Positions 1 to 5,287 of a stretch of 5,443 nucleotides of DNA are shown here, in pieces. How positions within the stretch are numbered: position 1 is the first letter of the stretch; each line of letters begins with the position of its first letter. This stretch comes from Zetaproteobacteria bacterium (lineage in GTDB: Bacteria; Pseudomonadota; Zetaproteobacteria; Mariprofundales; Mariprofundaceae). A program made the translations under genes and the position numbers. The notes beneath the pieces were generated by a model. It did not search any database, was not told where the DNA came from, and was given only the letters and a program-made list of their open reading frames with translations. The stretch lies in contig JAJRTX010000191.1 of assembly GCA_021545665.1 (NCBI GenBank), positions 1-5,443 on the forward strand, written 5' to 3'.

Positions 1-61
1 CCCACCGCGCGAGTATGAAGAAAATTATTATCGACAGACTGAGTATCAAAAAGCAGCATGA
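1..61 (+). CDS. Possible C-terminal tail of a gene entering from the left edge, maybe a transposase (partial)
   Basis: The frame starting at base 2 is open from the window edge to a TGA at 59-61 and encodes 19 residues (PPREYEENYYRQTEYQKAA). The tail is rich in Tyr and Glu and vaguely recalls the extreme C-terminus of IS3-family OrfB transposases, which often end in a P-x-x-Y/F-E-x-x-Y type motif. That resemblance is from memory and is weak. It would fit the transposase remnant that converges on it from the other strand. Nineteen codons open by chance are not rare, so this may be nothing; the sequence left of the window would settle it. Confidence 0.25.
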   Translation, partial: PPREYEENYYRQTEYQKAA

Positions 62-65
62 TGAC

Positions 66-266
66 TCAAACAAAAATGCCTCCGATGAAACCGGGGCGAT
101 TCACAATATCCATTGCCATGAGACGTTTGAAGTTGAATATTAAAGCATTGATACCAACCTGAAACTGAACCTTGGCATGCCCGCGATAACAGGCTTTCCT
201 GTTACGTTTGAAAAGCATCCGTTCATAGGGAGGCAGTATAGGGTCAAGTCTCAAATGTGCTGTCAT
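66..266 (-). pseudogene. Remnant of a DDE transposase C-terminus (insertion-sequence scar)
   Basis: This frame reads 66 codons from ATG (264-266) to TGA (66-68) and stays open only to about base 287 upstream. Its middle, YERMLFKRNRKACYRGHAKV followed by QFQ and then NFKRLMAMD, matches the usual end of IS4/IS5/IS1182-type DDE transposases: a basic R/K-x-x-YRG-x-K patch, Gln-rich helix, then an N-x-KRL helix. Full-length enzymes of these families have several hundred residues. The catalytic DDE core is absent, so this is a decayed 3' fragment and not a working gene. I see no ribosome binding site. The apparent start codon lies inside the Pho box at 260-277, so the true homology probably begins a little further in. 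The family is uncertain. Confidence 0.5.
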
Positions 267-277
267 TAAACTGTCAA
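260..277 (+). promoter_or_regulatory. Pho box (PhoB operator), near consensus
   Basis: The 18 bases CTGTCATTAAACTGTCAA consist of two 7-bp direct half-sites, CTGTCAT and CTGTCAA, separated by the A/T-rich 4-mer TAAA. This is the architecture of the PhoB binding site of the proteobacterial Pho regulon (CTGTCAT-N4-CTGTCAT type). It lies about 60 bp upstream of the start of the first receiver-like gene at 339. The cluster downstream contains phosphate transport and polyphosphate genes, which independently supports a Pho-regulon reading. Binding by PhoB is inferred from the match and not shown. Confidence 0.85.
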
Positions 278-281
278 ACAG

Positions 282-315
282 ATGCCATCAAAATGTCACA
301 CTCTGTTACGATGAT
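282..315 (+). promoter_or_regulatory. Second, degenerate Pho box and candidate -10 region
   Basis: Starting 4 bp after the first box, half-site-like 7-mers continue on the same 11-bp phase: ATGCCAT (282-288, 5 of 7 matches to CTGTCAT) and ATGTCAC (293-299). A further CTGTTAC (303-309) is one base out of phase. Tandem boxes are common at strong PhoB-dependent promoters. In such promoters the box replaces the -35 element and a -10 sits roughly 10 bp downstream. TACGAT (307-312) and the overlapping GATGAT (310-315) each match TATAAT at 4 of 6 positions and lie near that distance. Transcription would then start around 318-322, giving a short leader before the ATG at 339. Confidence 0.5.
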
Positions 316-338
316 TGCCACATGGAGTGTGCAATAAA

Positions 339-764
339 ATGAAAACACAAAAACACGGCATCATCATCTCAAGGTGCCATACTGCCTGTCAGCAGATCTC
401 AACCATGCTGGAACAACATGGCTGGCACTGCGTGATTATCGACCCCCATCGTAACTTTCTCAGGTTTCTGAAACTGCAACCCGCCATTTTTATTGTTGAT
501 ATTGATGACCCTGCCTGCCGGGGCGTTGAAATGTTGCGCTGGTTCAGGAAATTTAACTCGATTGCCTATGCCTGCGTACTATGCAAAGGAGGCAATTCGC
601 CCGCTATGCGACTGGCGCGGGACACAGGAGTTGATGGATTCTTTTACCTCAATAAATCCGGCACAGGGTTGGATTTTGACCGCGGCATAGCCAGTTATTT
701 CTCAAAAAATACACCCTGCCTGCCAACAAAGAACATCTTGGAACAAGGTCCAATTGCCGCCTGA
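339..764 (+). CDS. Receiver-like (CheY-fold) protein with degenerate active site, paralogue A
   Basis: This predicts a 141-residue stand-alone protein with the alternating hydrophobic strand/helix pattern of a response-regulator receiver domain over about residues 6-121, and a short tail with no recognisable output domain. Putative strands are GIIIS (7-11), CVIID (31-35), AIFIVD (49-54), AYACVLC (76-82) and GFFYLN (100-105). Asp54 ends strand beta-3 where the phosphoacceptor normally sits. The beta-1 acidic pair is replaced by Ser-Arg, the beta-4 Ser/Thr by Cys, and the beta-5 Lys is displaced (Asn105-Lys106). Phosphorylation is therefore doubtful. I chose the ATG at 339 over the TTG at 315 because it aligns with the start of the paralogue at 1065; GGAG at 324-327 is a rather distant Shine-Dalgarno. 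The gene follows a Pho box and heads a same-strand series ending in a phosphate transporter. Its function is unknown. Confidence 0.8.
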   Translation: MKTQKHGIIISRCHTACQQISTMLEQHGWHCVIIDPHRNFLRFLKLQPAIFIVDIDDPACRGVEMLRWFRKFNSIAYACVLCKGGNSPAMRLARDTGVDGFFYLNKSGTGLDFDRGIASYFSKNTPCLPTKNILEQGPIAA

Positions 765-839
765 TCATAAGTGGGCAGTAGCCCTGCCCCCCATCTGGCC
801 AAAACACTGCATCCTACTATATAATAAAGGGAGAAATTA

Positions 840-1031
840 ATGTTTGATGAGAACGGAGTAGCACTGGATCTAACACAAATAATGAAGCGATATATCCATA
901 TGAATCCGCATATCTCATTGTCAGACATCGCTTTTCTTATGGATTTACCCTACGAACAAGAATTAGAAGAGTACGACCAAATCACAAACTTTGAAAACAT
1001 TGAATCGGCGATAAACGATGCCTGTCCTTAA
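840..1031 (+). CDS. Small hypothetical protein with a helix-turn-helix-like segment
   Basis: This predicts a 63-residue acidic protein that I do not recognise as a family. A strong Shine-Dalgarno, AAAGGGAG at 826-833, sits 6 bases before the ATG, which makes it a credible gene despite its size. Residues around ISLSDIAFLMDLP (about 25-37) resemble the first helix and turn of AraC-type and similar helix-turn-helix motifs (S-L-x-x-I/V-A-F-L-x-G-F). The rest of such a domain is missing and the C-terminal third is Glu/Asp-rich. It could be a small adaptor or DNA-binding partner of the neighbouring receiver-like proteins, but that is a guess. It lies 75 bp after paralogue A and 33 bp before paralogue B on the same strand, so cotranscription is likely. 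It looks more A+T-rich than the transporter genes downstream. Confidence 0.65.
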   Translation: MFDENGVALDLTQIMKRYIHMNPHISLSDIAFLMDLPYEQELEEYDQITNFENIESAINDACP

Positions 1032-1064
1032 CGAACAAAGTAGTTGATTTCAGGAAGAATTGTA

Positions 1065-1556
1065 ATGAAACATGGTGTTATTTTATCAAGGAATTTAATC
1101 CCGGCCTACCAGATTGCATCCCTGATGGAGCACTTGGGTTGGGAAATAAAAGTGGAACATGACCCGATTATGGCAGCCCGCATTATCGAGAACAAGAAAC
1201 TGGATATTTTCATTGTTGATGCGGGATTTCCCATAGTCAGCAGCATTAGCCTGTTAAAAAGTTTTCTCTTGCTTAACCCTGTTGCCTACGTGGCAGCCAT
1301 CTGTAGAAATGAGAACGCTAGATGTATGCAACAACTAAGGAACATTGGTATTGATGGATACTTCTATCTCAACACCAAAGGTGCTGATCTTGAAAGACTC
1401 CATGGACTCACCTCTTTACTACTCTCTTTATTGGAAACCGAAATATTACAACCTGGAGCCAGAACGGCACAAATGCCTTTTCACCTGACAGGCTCTACCC
1501 TCCCCCAAATAAAAAATATGCATACAGAAGTAGAATTGAACCAGATGCAGCTATAA
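1065..1556 (+). CDS. Receiver-like (CheY-fold) protein with degenerate active site, paralogue B
   Basis: This predicts a 163-residue protein clearly homologous to the product of 339-764. Both begin KHG-(I/V)-I-x-SR and share QI near helix 1, GW, DP, IFIVD, AY and C at beta-4, and (V/I)DG(F/Y)FYLN near beta-5, with nearly identical spacing. Asp52 occupies the phosphoacceptor position, but beta-1 again has Ser-Arg instead of an acidic pair and beta-5 has Asn-Thr-Lys. After about residue 124 there is a tail of roughly 40 residues, probably disordered and unlike that of paralogue A. The ATG at 1065 is preceded by AGGAAGA at 1052-1058 with a 6-base spacer. A TTG at 1044 in the same frame has no such site and would add seven residues not supported by the paralogue. 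The role is unknown; the context suggests phosphate-related signalling. Confidence 0.8.
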   Translation: MKHGVILSRNLIPAYQIASLMEHLGWEIKVEHDPIMAARIIENKKLDIFIVDAGFPIVSSISLLKSFLLLNPVAYVAAICRNENARCMQQLRNIGIDGYFYLNTKGADLERLHGLTSLLLSLLETEILQPGARTAQMPFHLTGSTLPQIKNMHTEVELNQMQL

Positions 1557-1603
1557 TTAGTAGAAACCTTGCTGATGATGACTAAGAGTAACTAACCCTT
1601 TAA

Positions 1604-1630
1604 CATCCCCTGATTCAATCAGGAGGGATG
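1604..1630 (+). promoter_or_regulatory. Hairpin enclosing the ribosome binding site of the DUF47 gene
   Basis: CATCC (1604-1608) and CCTGAT (1609-1614) can pair with GGATG (1626-1630) and ATCAGG (1618-1623). This gives an 11-bp stem with a 2-base bulge (AG, 1624-1625) and a TCA loop. The Shine-Dalgarno AGGAGG (1621-1626), 6 bases before the ATG at 1633, lies almost wholly in the 3' arm. Folding would hide it, so translation of the DUF47 protein and perhaps of the coupled transporter could be controlled here. There is no T-run after the stem, so it is not a terminator. The pairing is seen by eye; a regulatory role is inferred. Confidence 0.4.
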
Positions 1631-1632
1631 CC

Positions 1633-2313
1633 ATGGTAAGAAGAAGCTCGATAACCAGCATGTTTGTCGGTTCACCCATTCACCCGTTACAGCAGCATAT
1701 GGAAAAATGCTGTGAATGCATCAATCACCTGCCTGCATTCTTCAAGGCTGTAGCCAACCGGGATTATGAACAGGCAACAAAGATTCAGGGCATCATTTCA
1801 AAGCTGGAAGTGGAAGCTGATGACATGAAACATGATCTGCGCATGAATTTGCCCAACAGCCTGTTTATGCCCATGCCACGTGAGCAAATTCTCGATATCG
1901 TCAGGCAACAGGACAAAATTGCCAACACCTCCAAGGATATTGCCGGTATTATGATCGGACGGAAAGCCGAGCTGCCTGAACCCATTTCCGAATTATTCAT
2001 TGCCTTTGTCAACCGCGCCAATGATACGGCCATGCAGGCTAAAACTGCCATCAATGAACTTGATGAATTACTGGAAACCGGCTTCAGAGGCGATCAGATC
2101 ACGCGGGTCAGTGATATGATTTCCGAACTCGATGATATTGAACATGATACGGATAAAATCGAGCGGCAACTGCGCCATGCGCTGTTTGCCATTGAAAATG
2201 ATTACCCGGCGCTGAATATGATGTTCCTTTACCGCGTTATCGACTGGATTGGCAAACTGGCTGACATTTCCCAGCGCGTTGGCTCTCGCCTGCAACTGCT
2301 GCTGGCCAGATAG
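1633..2313 (+). CDS. DUF47 / PhoU-like accessory protein of the PiT transporter
   Basis: This predicts a 226-residue, mostly helical soluble protein of the DUF47 (PhoU-related, TIGR00153-type) family, about the usual length. Family hallmarks are the N-terminal P-x-x-x-L-x-x-H-x-x-x-x-x-x segment (15-35), the acidic helix LEVEADDMKHDLR (58-70), LPREQ-like MPMPREQILDIVRQQDKIAN (79-98), and the repeat of the acidic pattern in ISELDDIEHDTDKIERQL (163-180). In PhoU relatives these E/D-x-x-x-D clusters bind metal ions. Members are usually encoded next to a PiT permease, as here with only 8 bases between them, and are thought to modulate phosphate transport. The start ATG has a full AGGAGG site, but that site sits in a hairpin. 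The 76-bp gap after paralogue B shows no clear promoter or terminator. Confidence 0.92.
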   Translation: MVRRSSITSMFVGSPIHPLQQHMEKCCECINHLPAFFKAVANRDYEQATKIQGIISKLEVEADDMKHDLRMNLPNSLFMPMPREQILDIVRQQDKIANTSKDIAGIMIGRKAELPEPISELFIAFVNRANDTAMQAKTAINELDELLETGFRGDQITRVSDMISELDDIEHDTDKIERQLRHALFAIENDYPALNMMFLYRVIDWIGKLADISQRVGSRLQLLLAR

Positions 2314-2321
2314 GACACATC

Positions 2322-3590
2322 ATGGAATCCATTCTGGTTACACATGCAGAAATTTTCATTGGACTCGCAGCACTGTTCGGTTTGTTTATGGCCTGGGGCA
2401 TTGGCGCCAATGACGTTGCCAATGCCATGGGAACCTCGGTCGGCTCAAAAGCCCTGAGCTTCAAACAGGCGGTGATGATTGCCGCCATATTCGAACTGAC
2501 CGGTGCTATCCTGGCCGGTGGCGAAGTCACCAAAACCATCCGTAAAGGCATCATTGATGTCTCCTCACTCAGCCAGACACCTGAATTGCTTATTTTTGGC
2601 ATGCTCGCTTCCCTGCTGGCGGCCGGTATCTGGCTGCTGCTGGCAACACGCCAGGGCTGGCCTGTATCTACTACTCATTCGATTGTCGGTGCCATTGTCG
2701 GCTTTGGTGCGGTCGGCATCGGTATGGAAGCTGTGCAATGGGGGAAGGTTGGTACCATTGCTGCCAGTTGGGTGACCTCGCCTGTGCTGGCCGGTGCTAT
2801 TTCCTTTTTCCTGTTCAAGAGCATCCAAAAGCTGATCATCAATACAGATAATCCGGTGAACCAGGCCAAGCGATATGTGCCTTTCTATATCTTTCTGGTC
2901 GGTTTCATTATATCCATGGTTACTATGGTCAAAGGCCTGAAACATGTTGGTATCAACCTGTCACTGGATCAAAGCACTGCGTTAGCAACCGGAATTGGCC
3001 TGATCCTGACGGCCATCGGCACAGTCATGATTCGCCGCATCAAAATTGATCCGGAAGCAGACAGGAGTTTCCACTTCGCCAATATGGAAAAAATATTCGG
3101 TGTACTGATGATTTTCACCGCCATTGCTATTGCCTTCGCTCACGGCTCCAATGATGTAGCCAATGCCATCGGCCCGGTCGCAGCCATTGTCGGCATTGTG
3201 CAGAGCGCTGGCGAAATTGCTGTAAAATCAGCCACGCCGATATGGATTCTGATGTTGGGTGGAGCTGGCATTGTGTTCGGTCTGGCAACTTATGGACACA
3301 AGGTGATTGCCACTGTCGGTTCAGGCATCACAGAACTAACACCTTCCCGTGGTTTTGCCGCCACACTCGGTGCTGCAACGACCATTGTATTTGCTTCCGG
3401 TACCGGTTTGCCGATTTCCACCACGCATACGCTGGTGGGTGGAATCCTTGGGGTTGGCATAGCCCGTGGTATCGGTGCATTGAACACCAATGTGATTAAA
3501 ACTATTTTTATGTCATGGATTGTCACACTACCAGCTGGAGCGGGCCTTTCGATTCTGTTCTTTTTCATACTGAAAGGCATATTCACTTGA
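2322..3590 (+). CDS. pit: PiT-family inorganic phosphate transporter (permease)
   Basis: This predicts a 422-residue integral membrane protein, with about ten hydrophobic segments judged by eye, that imports phosphate (as metal-phosphate with H+ in bacterial Pit; Na+ or sulfate in some relatives). The inverted-repeat structure of the family is visible: GANDVANAMG (28-37) and PVSTTHSIVG (114-123) in the first half are mirrored by HGSNDVANAIG (274-284) and PISTTHTLVG (364-373) in the second. The two halves are joined by a more polar stretch (about 170-186 and 238-256). No residue of these motifs is missing. The ATG is preceded by AGGA (2312-2315), which overlaps the stop codon of the DUF47 gene, so the two genes are almost certainly translated from one mRNA. 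Phosphate is the most likely substrate because of the DUF47, ppx and ppk neighbours. Confidence 0.95.
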   Translation: MESILVTHAEIFIGLAALFGLFMAWGIGANDVANAMGTSVGSKALSFKQAVMIAAIFELTGAILAGGEVTKTIRKGIIDVSSLSQTPELLIFGMLASLLAAGIWLLLATRQGWPVSTTHSIVGAIVGFGAVGIGMEAVQWGKVGTIAASWVTSPVLAGAISFFLFKSIQKLIINTDNPVNQAKRYVPFYIFLVGFIISMVTMVKGLKHVGINLSLDQSTALATGIGLILTAIGTVMIRRIKIDPEADRSFHFANMEKIFGVLMIFTAIAIAFAHGSNDVANAIGPVAAIVGIVQSAGEIAVKSATPIWILMLGGAGIVFGLATYGHKVIATVGSGITELTPSRGFAATLGAATTIVFASGTGLPISTTHTLVGGILGVGIARGIGALNTNVIKTIFMSWIVTLPAGAGLSILFFFILKGIFT

Positions 3591-3622
3591 CATGAAACAA
3601 ACAACGCACCTGCATAATTTCT

Positions 3623-3661
3623 TCCATTCCCATGATAATGATTTTATATCATGGGAATGGA
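3623..3661. repeat. Perfect 15-bp inverted repeat (strong hairpin) after pit
   Basis: The arms 3623-3637 (TCCATTCCCATGATA) and 3647-3661 (its exact reverse complement) are separated by a 9-base A/T-rich loop. The element begins 33 bp after the pit stop codon. Neither strand shows a T-run behind the stem, so it is not a classical intrinsic terminator. It could stabilise the 3' end of the DUF47-pit mRNA, act with Rho, or be a dispersed repeat or protein-binding palindrome. The palindrome GATCATGATC at 3692-3701 lies close by. Confidence 0.65.
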
Positions 3662-3716
3662 GAAGTCCATACACGTTAGGGTCCGTTAACAGATCATGAT
3701 CGCATTACACGCCAGC

Positions 3717-3745
3717 CAGGAAGCGGACTTGTCCGCCCTGCTTTT
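3717..3745 (+). terminator. Possible weak intrinsic terminator upstream of ppx
   Basis: CAGG (3717-3720) and GCGGA (3723-3727) pair with TCCGC (3732-3736) and CCTG (3737-3740) around a CTTG loop, with AA bulged on the 5' side. The stem is followed by CTTTT (3741-3745). It is G/C-rich but the T-tract is only four bases, so termination is probably partial at best. It would separate the pit message from ppx. Confidence 0.35.
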
Positions 3746-3757
3746 CATAACTAATAT
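3729..3757 (+). promoter_or_regulatory. Candidate sigma-70 promoter for ppx
   Basis: TTGTCC (3729-3734) and TAATAT (3752-3757) are 17 bp apart, each with 4 of 6 matches to the -35 and -10 consensus. Transcription would begin at about 3763-3765, essentially at the ATG of ppx (3764). That would fit the absence of any Shine-Dalgarno there and imply a leaderless message. The -35 overlaps the hairpin at 3717-3740. It is only moderate evidence, since such matches arise by chance in A/T-rich DNA. Confidence 0.3.
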
Positions 3758-3763
3758 TGATAT

Positions 3764-5287
3764 ATGATGGATCAACCGGCAAATGGCAATCTCATCGGGG
3801 CAATTGACGTTGGCTCCAATGCCATGCGTCTTGGCATTGCCGCACGTGACAGGCAGGGACAAGCTCAAATTATTCAACGTTATCGTGAGCCTGTGCGACT
3901 GGGCCATGATGCATTTACCAGCGGCACACTCAATCCGTCCGTCATGGATGATGCAATAGCAGCTTGCCATCAGTTCCGGCGCATTCTCGACCAACACCAC
4001 ATCACCCAGCTGCGCGCCACGGCAACCAGCGCCATGCGCGATTCAAAGAATGGTCAGGAACTAGCTCACCGCATTCATGAAGAAACAGGCATTCAGATCG
4101 ATATTATCGGCGGTGAGGAGGAAGCGCGGCTGGTACATTATTCCATTGCGCATCGAGTGAATCTCGAAGATCACTTTGCCCTGTTAATTGATATCGGCGG
4201 CGGCAGTGTGGAAATCACACTGTGTGATGATGGTGAAATTGTTGCTGCCCAGAGTTTTAACATAGGCACTGTTCGACTACTTGAAATGTTTGGCAATGGC
4301 AAAGCCGGAGAATTCAATAAATTACTCGGCAAATATATTGATGGCACCCGCAAAAAACTACGCCAGCAAATTGGCACTCGCCAAACCGACCTCTGCCTCG
4401 GCACAGGCGGCAATGCCACGGCTATCGGCGAATTGACCCGACAACTGTTTAAAACCGACTGTGCAGATCAGGTCAATCGCAAACAGCTGGGGAAATTAAT
4501 CGTTCACCTTTCGTCACTTACTTTTGAAGAGCGCGTTCGTGATCTGGGTCTGCGCCCGGATCGGGCCGATGTTATTCTGCCAGCAGCAATGATATTCCAC
4601 GAAATCATGGTATTGGCCGATGCTGAAATACTGACCATTCCCGATGCCAGTCTGCTTGATGGACTATTACTCGATATGGCGGACTCGGAAAAAAACAGTT
4701 TTCATTCCAGACGGTGCAATCTGCTCGCCTGGGCACGCAGCCTGAAACAGAAATACCATGTTGATCAGAAATATGCCAGTGCAGTATCAAGACTTGCACT
4801 TAGTCTGTTCGATCAAAGCTTTGCGCTTCACCGGCTTGGCAACAAAGAGCGCCTGTTGCTTGAAATCGGCGCACTCGTTCATGAAATCGGCATGTATATC
4901 CGTGTCGGCAGCCATCATCGCCACGCGGCCTATCTGATTTCCGTTTCCCCCCTGCTCGGACTCACCGGCAGGGAAAAGCAACTGCTGGCTCAGCTTGTTC
5001 GCTATCAGCGCAAGGCAAGCCCCTGTGACAAGCATGAAGGCTTTGCCAGCCTGGAAAAACATGAACAGCGGAAGGTCTGGCATTTAAGTGCGCTACTGCG
5101 TCTGGCCATCGCCCTGAATAAAGAGCGCCGGAACCGGGTTGACAATGTAACCATGGAAATTACCAAAAAGGCAATGACGCTGCATCCGGAAGGAAAAGGC
5201 GATTTACTGCTGGAGCGTTGGGCCTTACTGAGTACGGCGGATTATTTTGAGCAAGCTTTTCACCTTAGGCTTCATGTTGACCTGTAG
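3764..5287 (+). CDS. ppx: Exopolyphosphatase of the Ppx/GppA family
   Basis: This predicts a 507-residue cytoplasmic enzyme that releases terminal phosphate from polyphosphate; a GppA-like (p)ppGpp phosphohydrolase role is the alternative. The N-terminal ASKHA-fold half shows IDVGSNAMRL (14-23, phosphate-1 loop), ATATSAMRDSKNG (85-97), GGEEEARL (116-123, holding the catalytic Glu), DIGGGSVEI (143-151) and LGTGGNATAIGEL (212-224). The C-terminal half is the HD-like domain: LVHEIG (371-376) with SHHRHAAYLI (383-392); the His-Glu in place of His-Asp also occurs in enterobacterial Ppx. The roughly 500-residue length fits Ppx with its C-terminal domain. Two ATGs stand in tandem (3764, 3767) with no Shine-Dalgarno, so the exact start is uncertain by one codon. 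Convergence with ppk favours Ppx over GppA. The 3' end overlaps ppk by 23 bp. Confidence 0.92.
   Translation: MMDQPANGNLIGAIDVGSNAMRLGIAARDRQGQAQIIQRYREPVRLGHDAFTSGTLNPSVMDDAIAACHQFRRILDQHHITQLRATATSAMRDSKNGQELAHRIHEETGIQIDIIGGEEEARLVHYSIAHRVNLEDHFALLIDIGGGSVEITLCDDGEIVAAQSFNIGTVRLLEMFGNGKAGEFNKLLGKYIDGTRKKLRQQIGTRQTDLCLGTGGNATAIGELTRQLFKTDCADQVNRKQLGKLIVHLSSLTFEERVRDLGLRPDRADVILPAAMIFHEIMVLADAEILTIPDASLLDGLLLDMADSEKNSFHSRRCNLLAWARSLKQKYHVDQKYASAVSRLALSLFDQSFALHRLGNKERLLLEIGALVHEIGMYIRVGSHHRHAAYLISVSPLLGLTGREKQLLAQLVRYQRKASPCDKHEGFASLEKHEQRKVWHLSALLRLAIALNKERRNRVDNVTMEITKKAMTLHPEGKGDLLLERWALLSTADYFEQAFHLRLHVDL

Noticed and set aside
3..128. Plus-strand open frame opposite the transposase remnant
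   Set aside because: It has no ribosome binding site, encodes a low-similarity polar peptide, and is explained as the complement of the remnant frame.
315..338. Upstream TTG start for receiver-like gene A (and likewise TTG at 1044 for gene B)
   Set aside because: Neither has a Shine-Dalgarno. The ATGs at 339 and 1065 begin the region shared by the two paralogues.
386..391. CTGTCA half-site inside the receiver-like gene A
   Set aside because: A lone half-site with no partner 11 bp away, and it lies within coding sequence.
773..789. GGGCAG/CTGCCC hairpin with a 5-base loop after paralogue A
   Set aside because: Only a 6-bp stem with no T-tract after it; too weak to call a terminator.
820..825. 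Perfect TATAAT hexamer before the small gene at 840
   Set aside because: Transcription from it would start at about 832, inside the Shine-Dalgarno at 826-833, and no good -35 lies 17 bp upstream. More likely A/T-rich spacer sequence.
2565..2945. 126-codon open frame on the minus strand within pit, plus shorter antisense frames at 2237-2602 and 3290-3604
   Set aside because: They are mirror frames of well-supported pit and DUF47 coding sequence and show no recognisable domain.
3692..3701. Palindrome GATCATGATC
   Set aside because: Ten bases is short for an operator call and there is no second copy; it is noted only as a neighbour of the larger inverted repeat.
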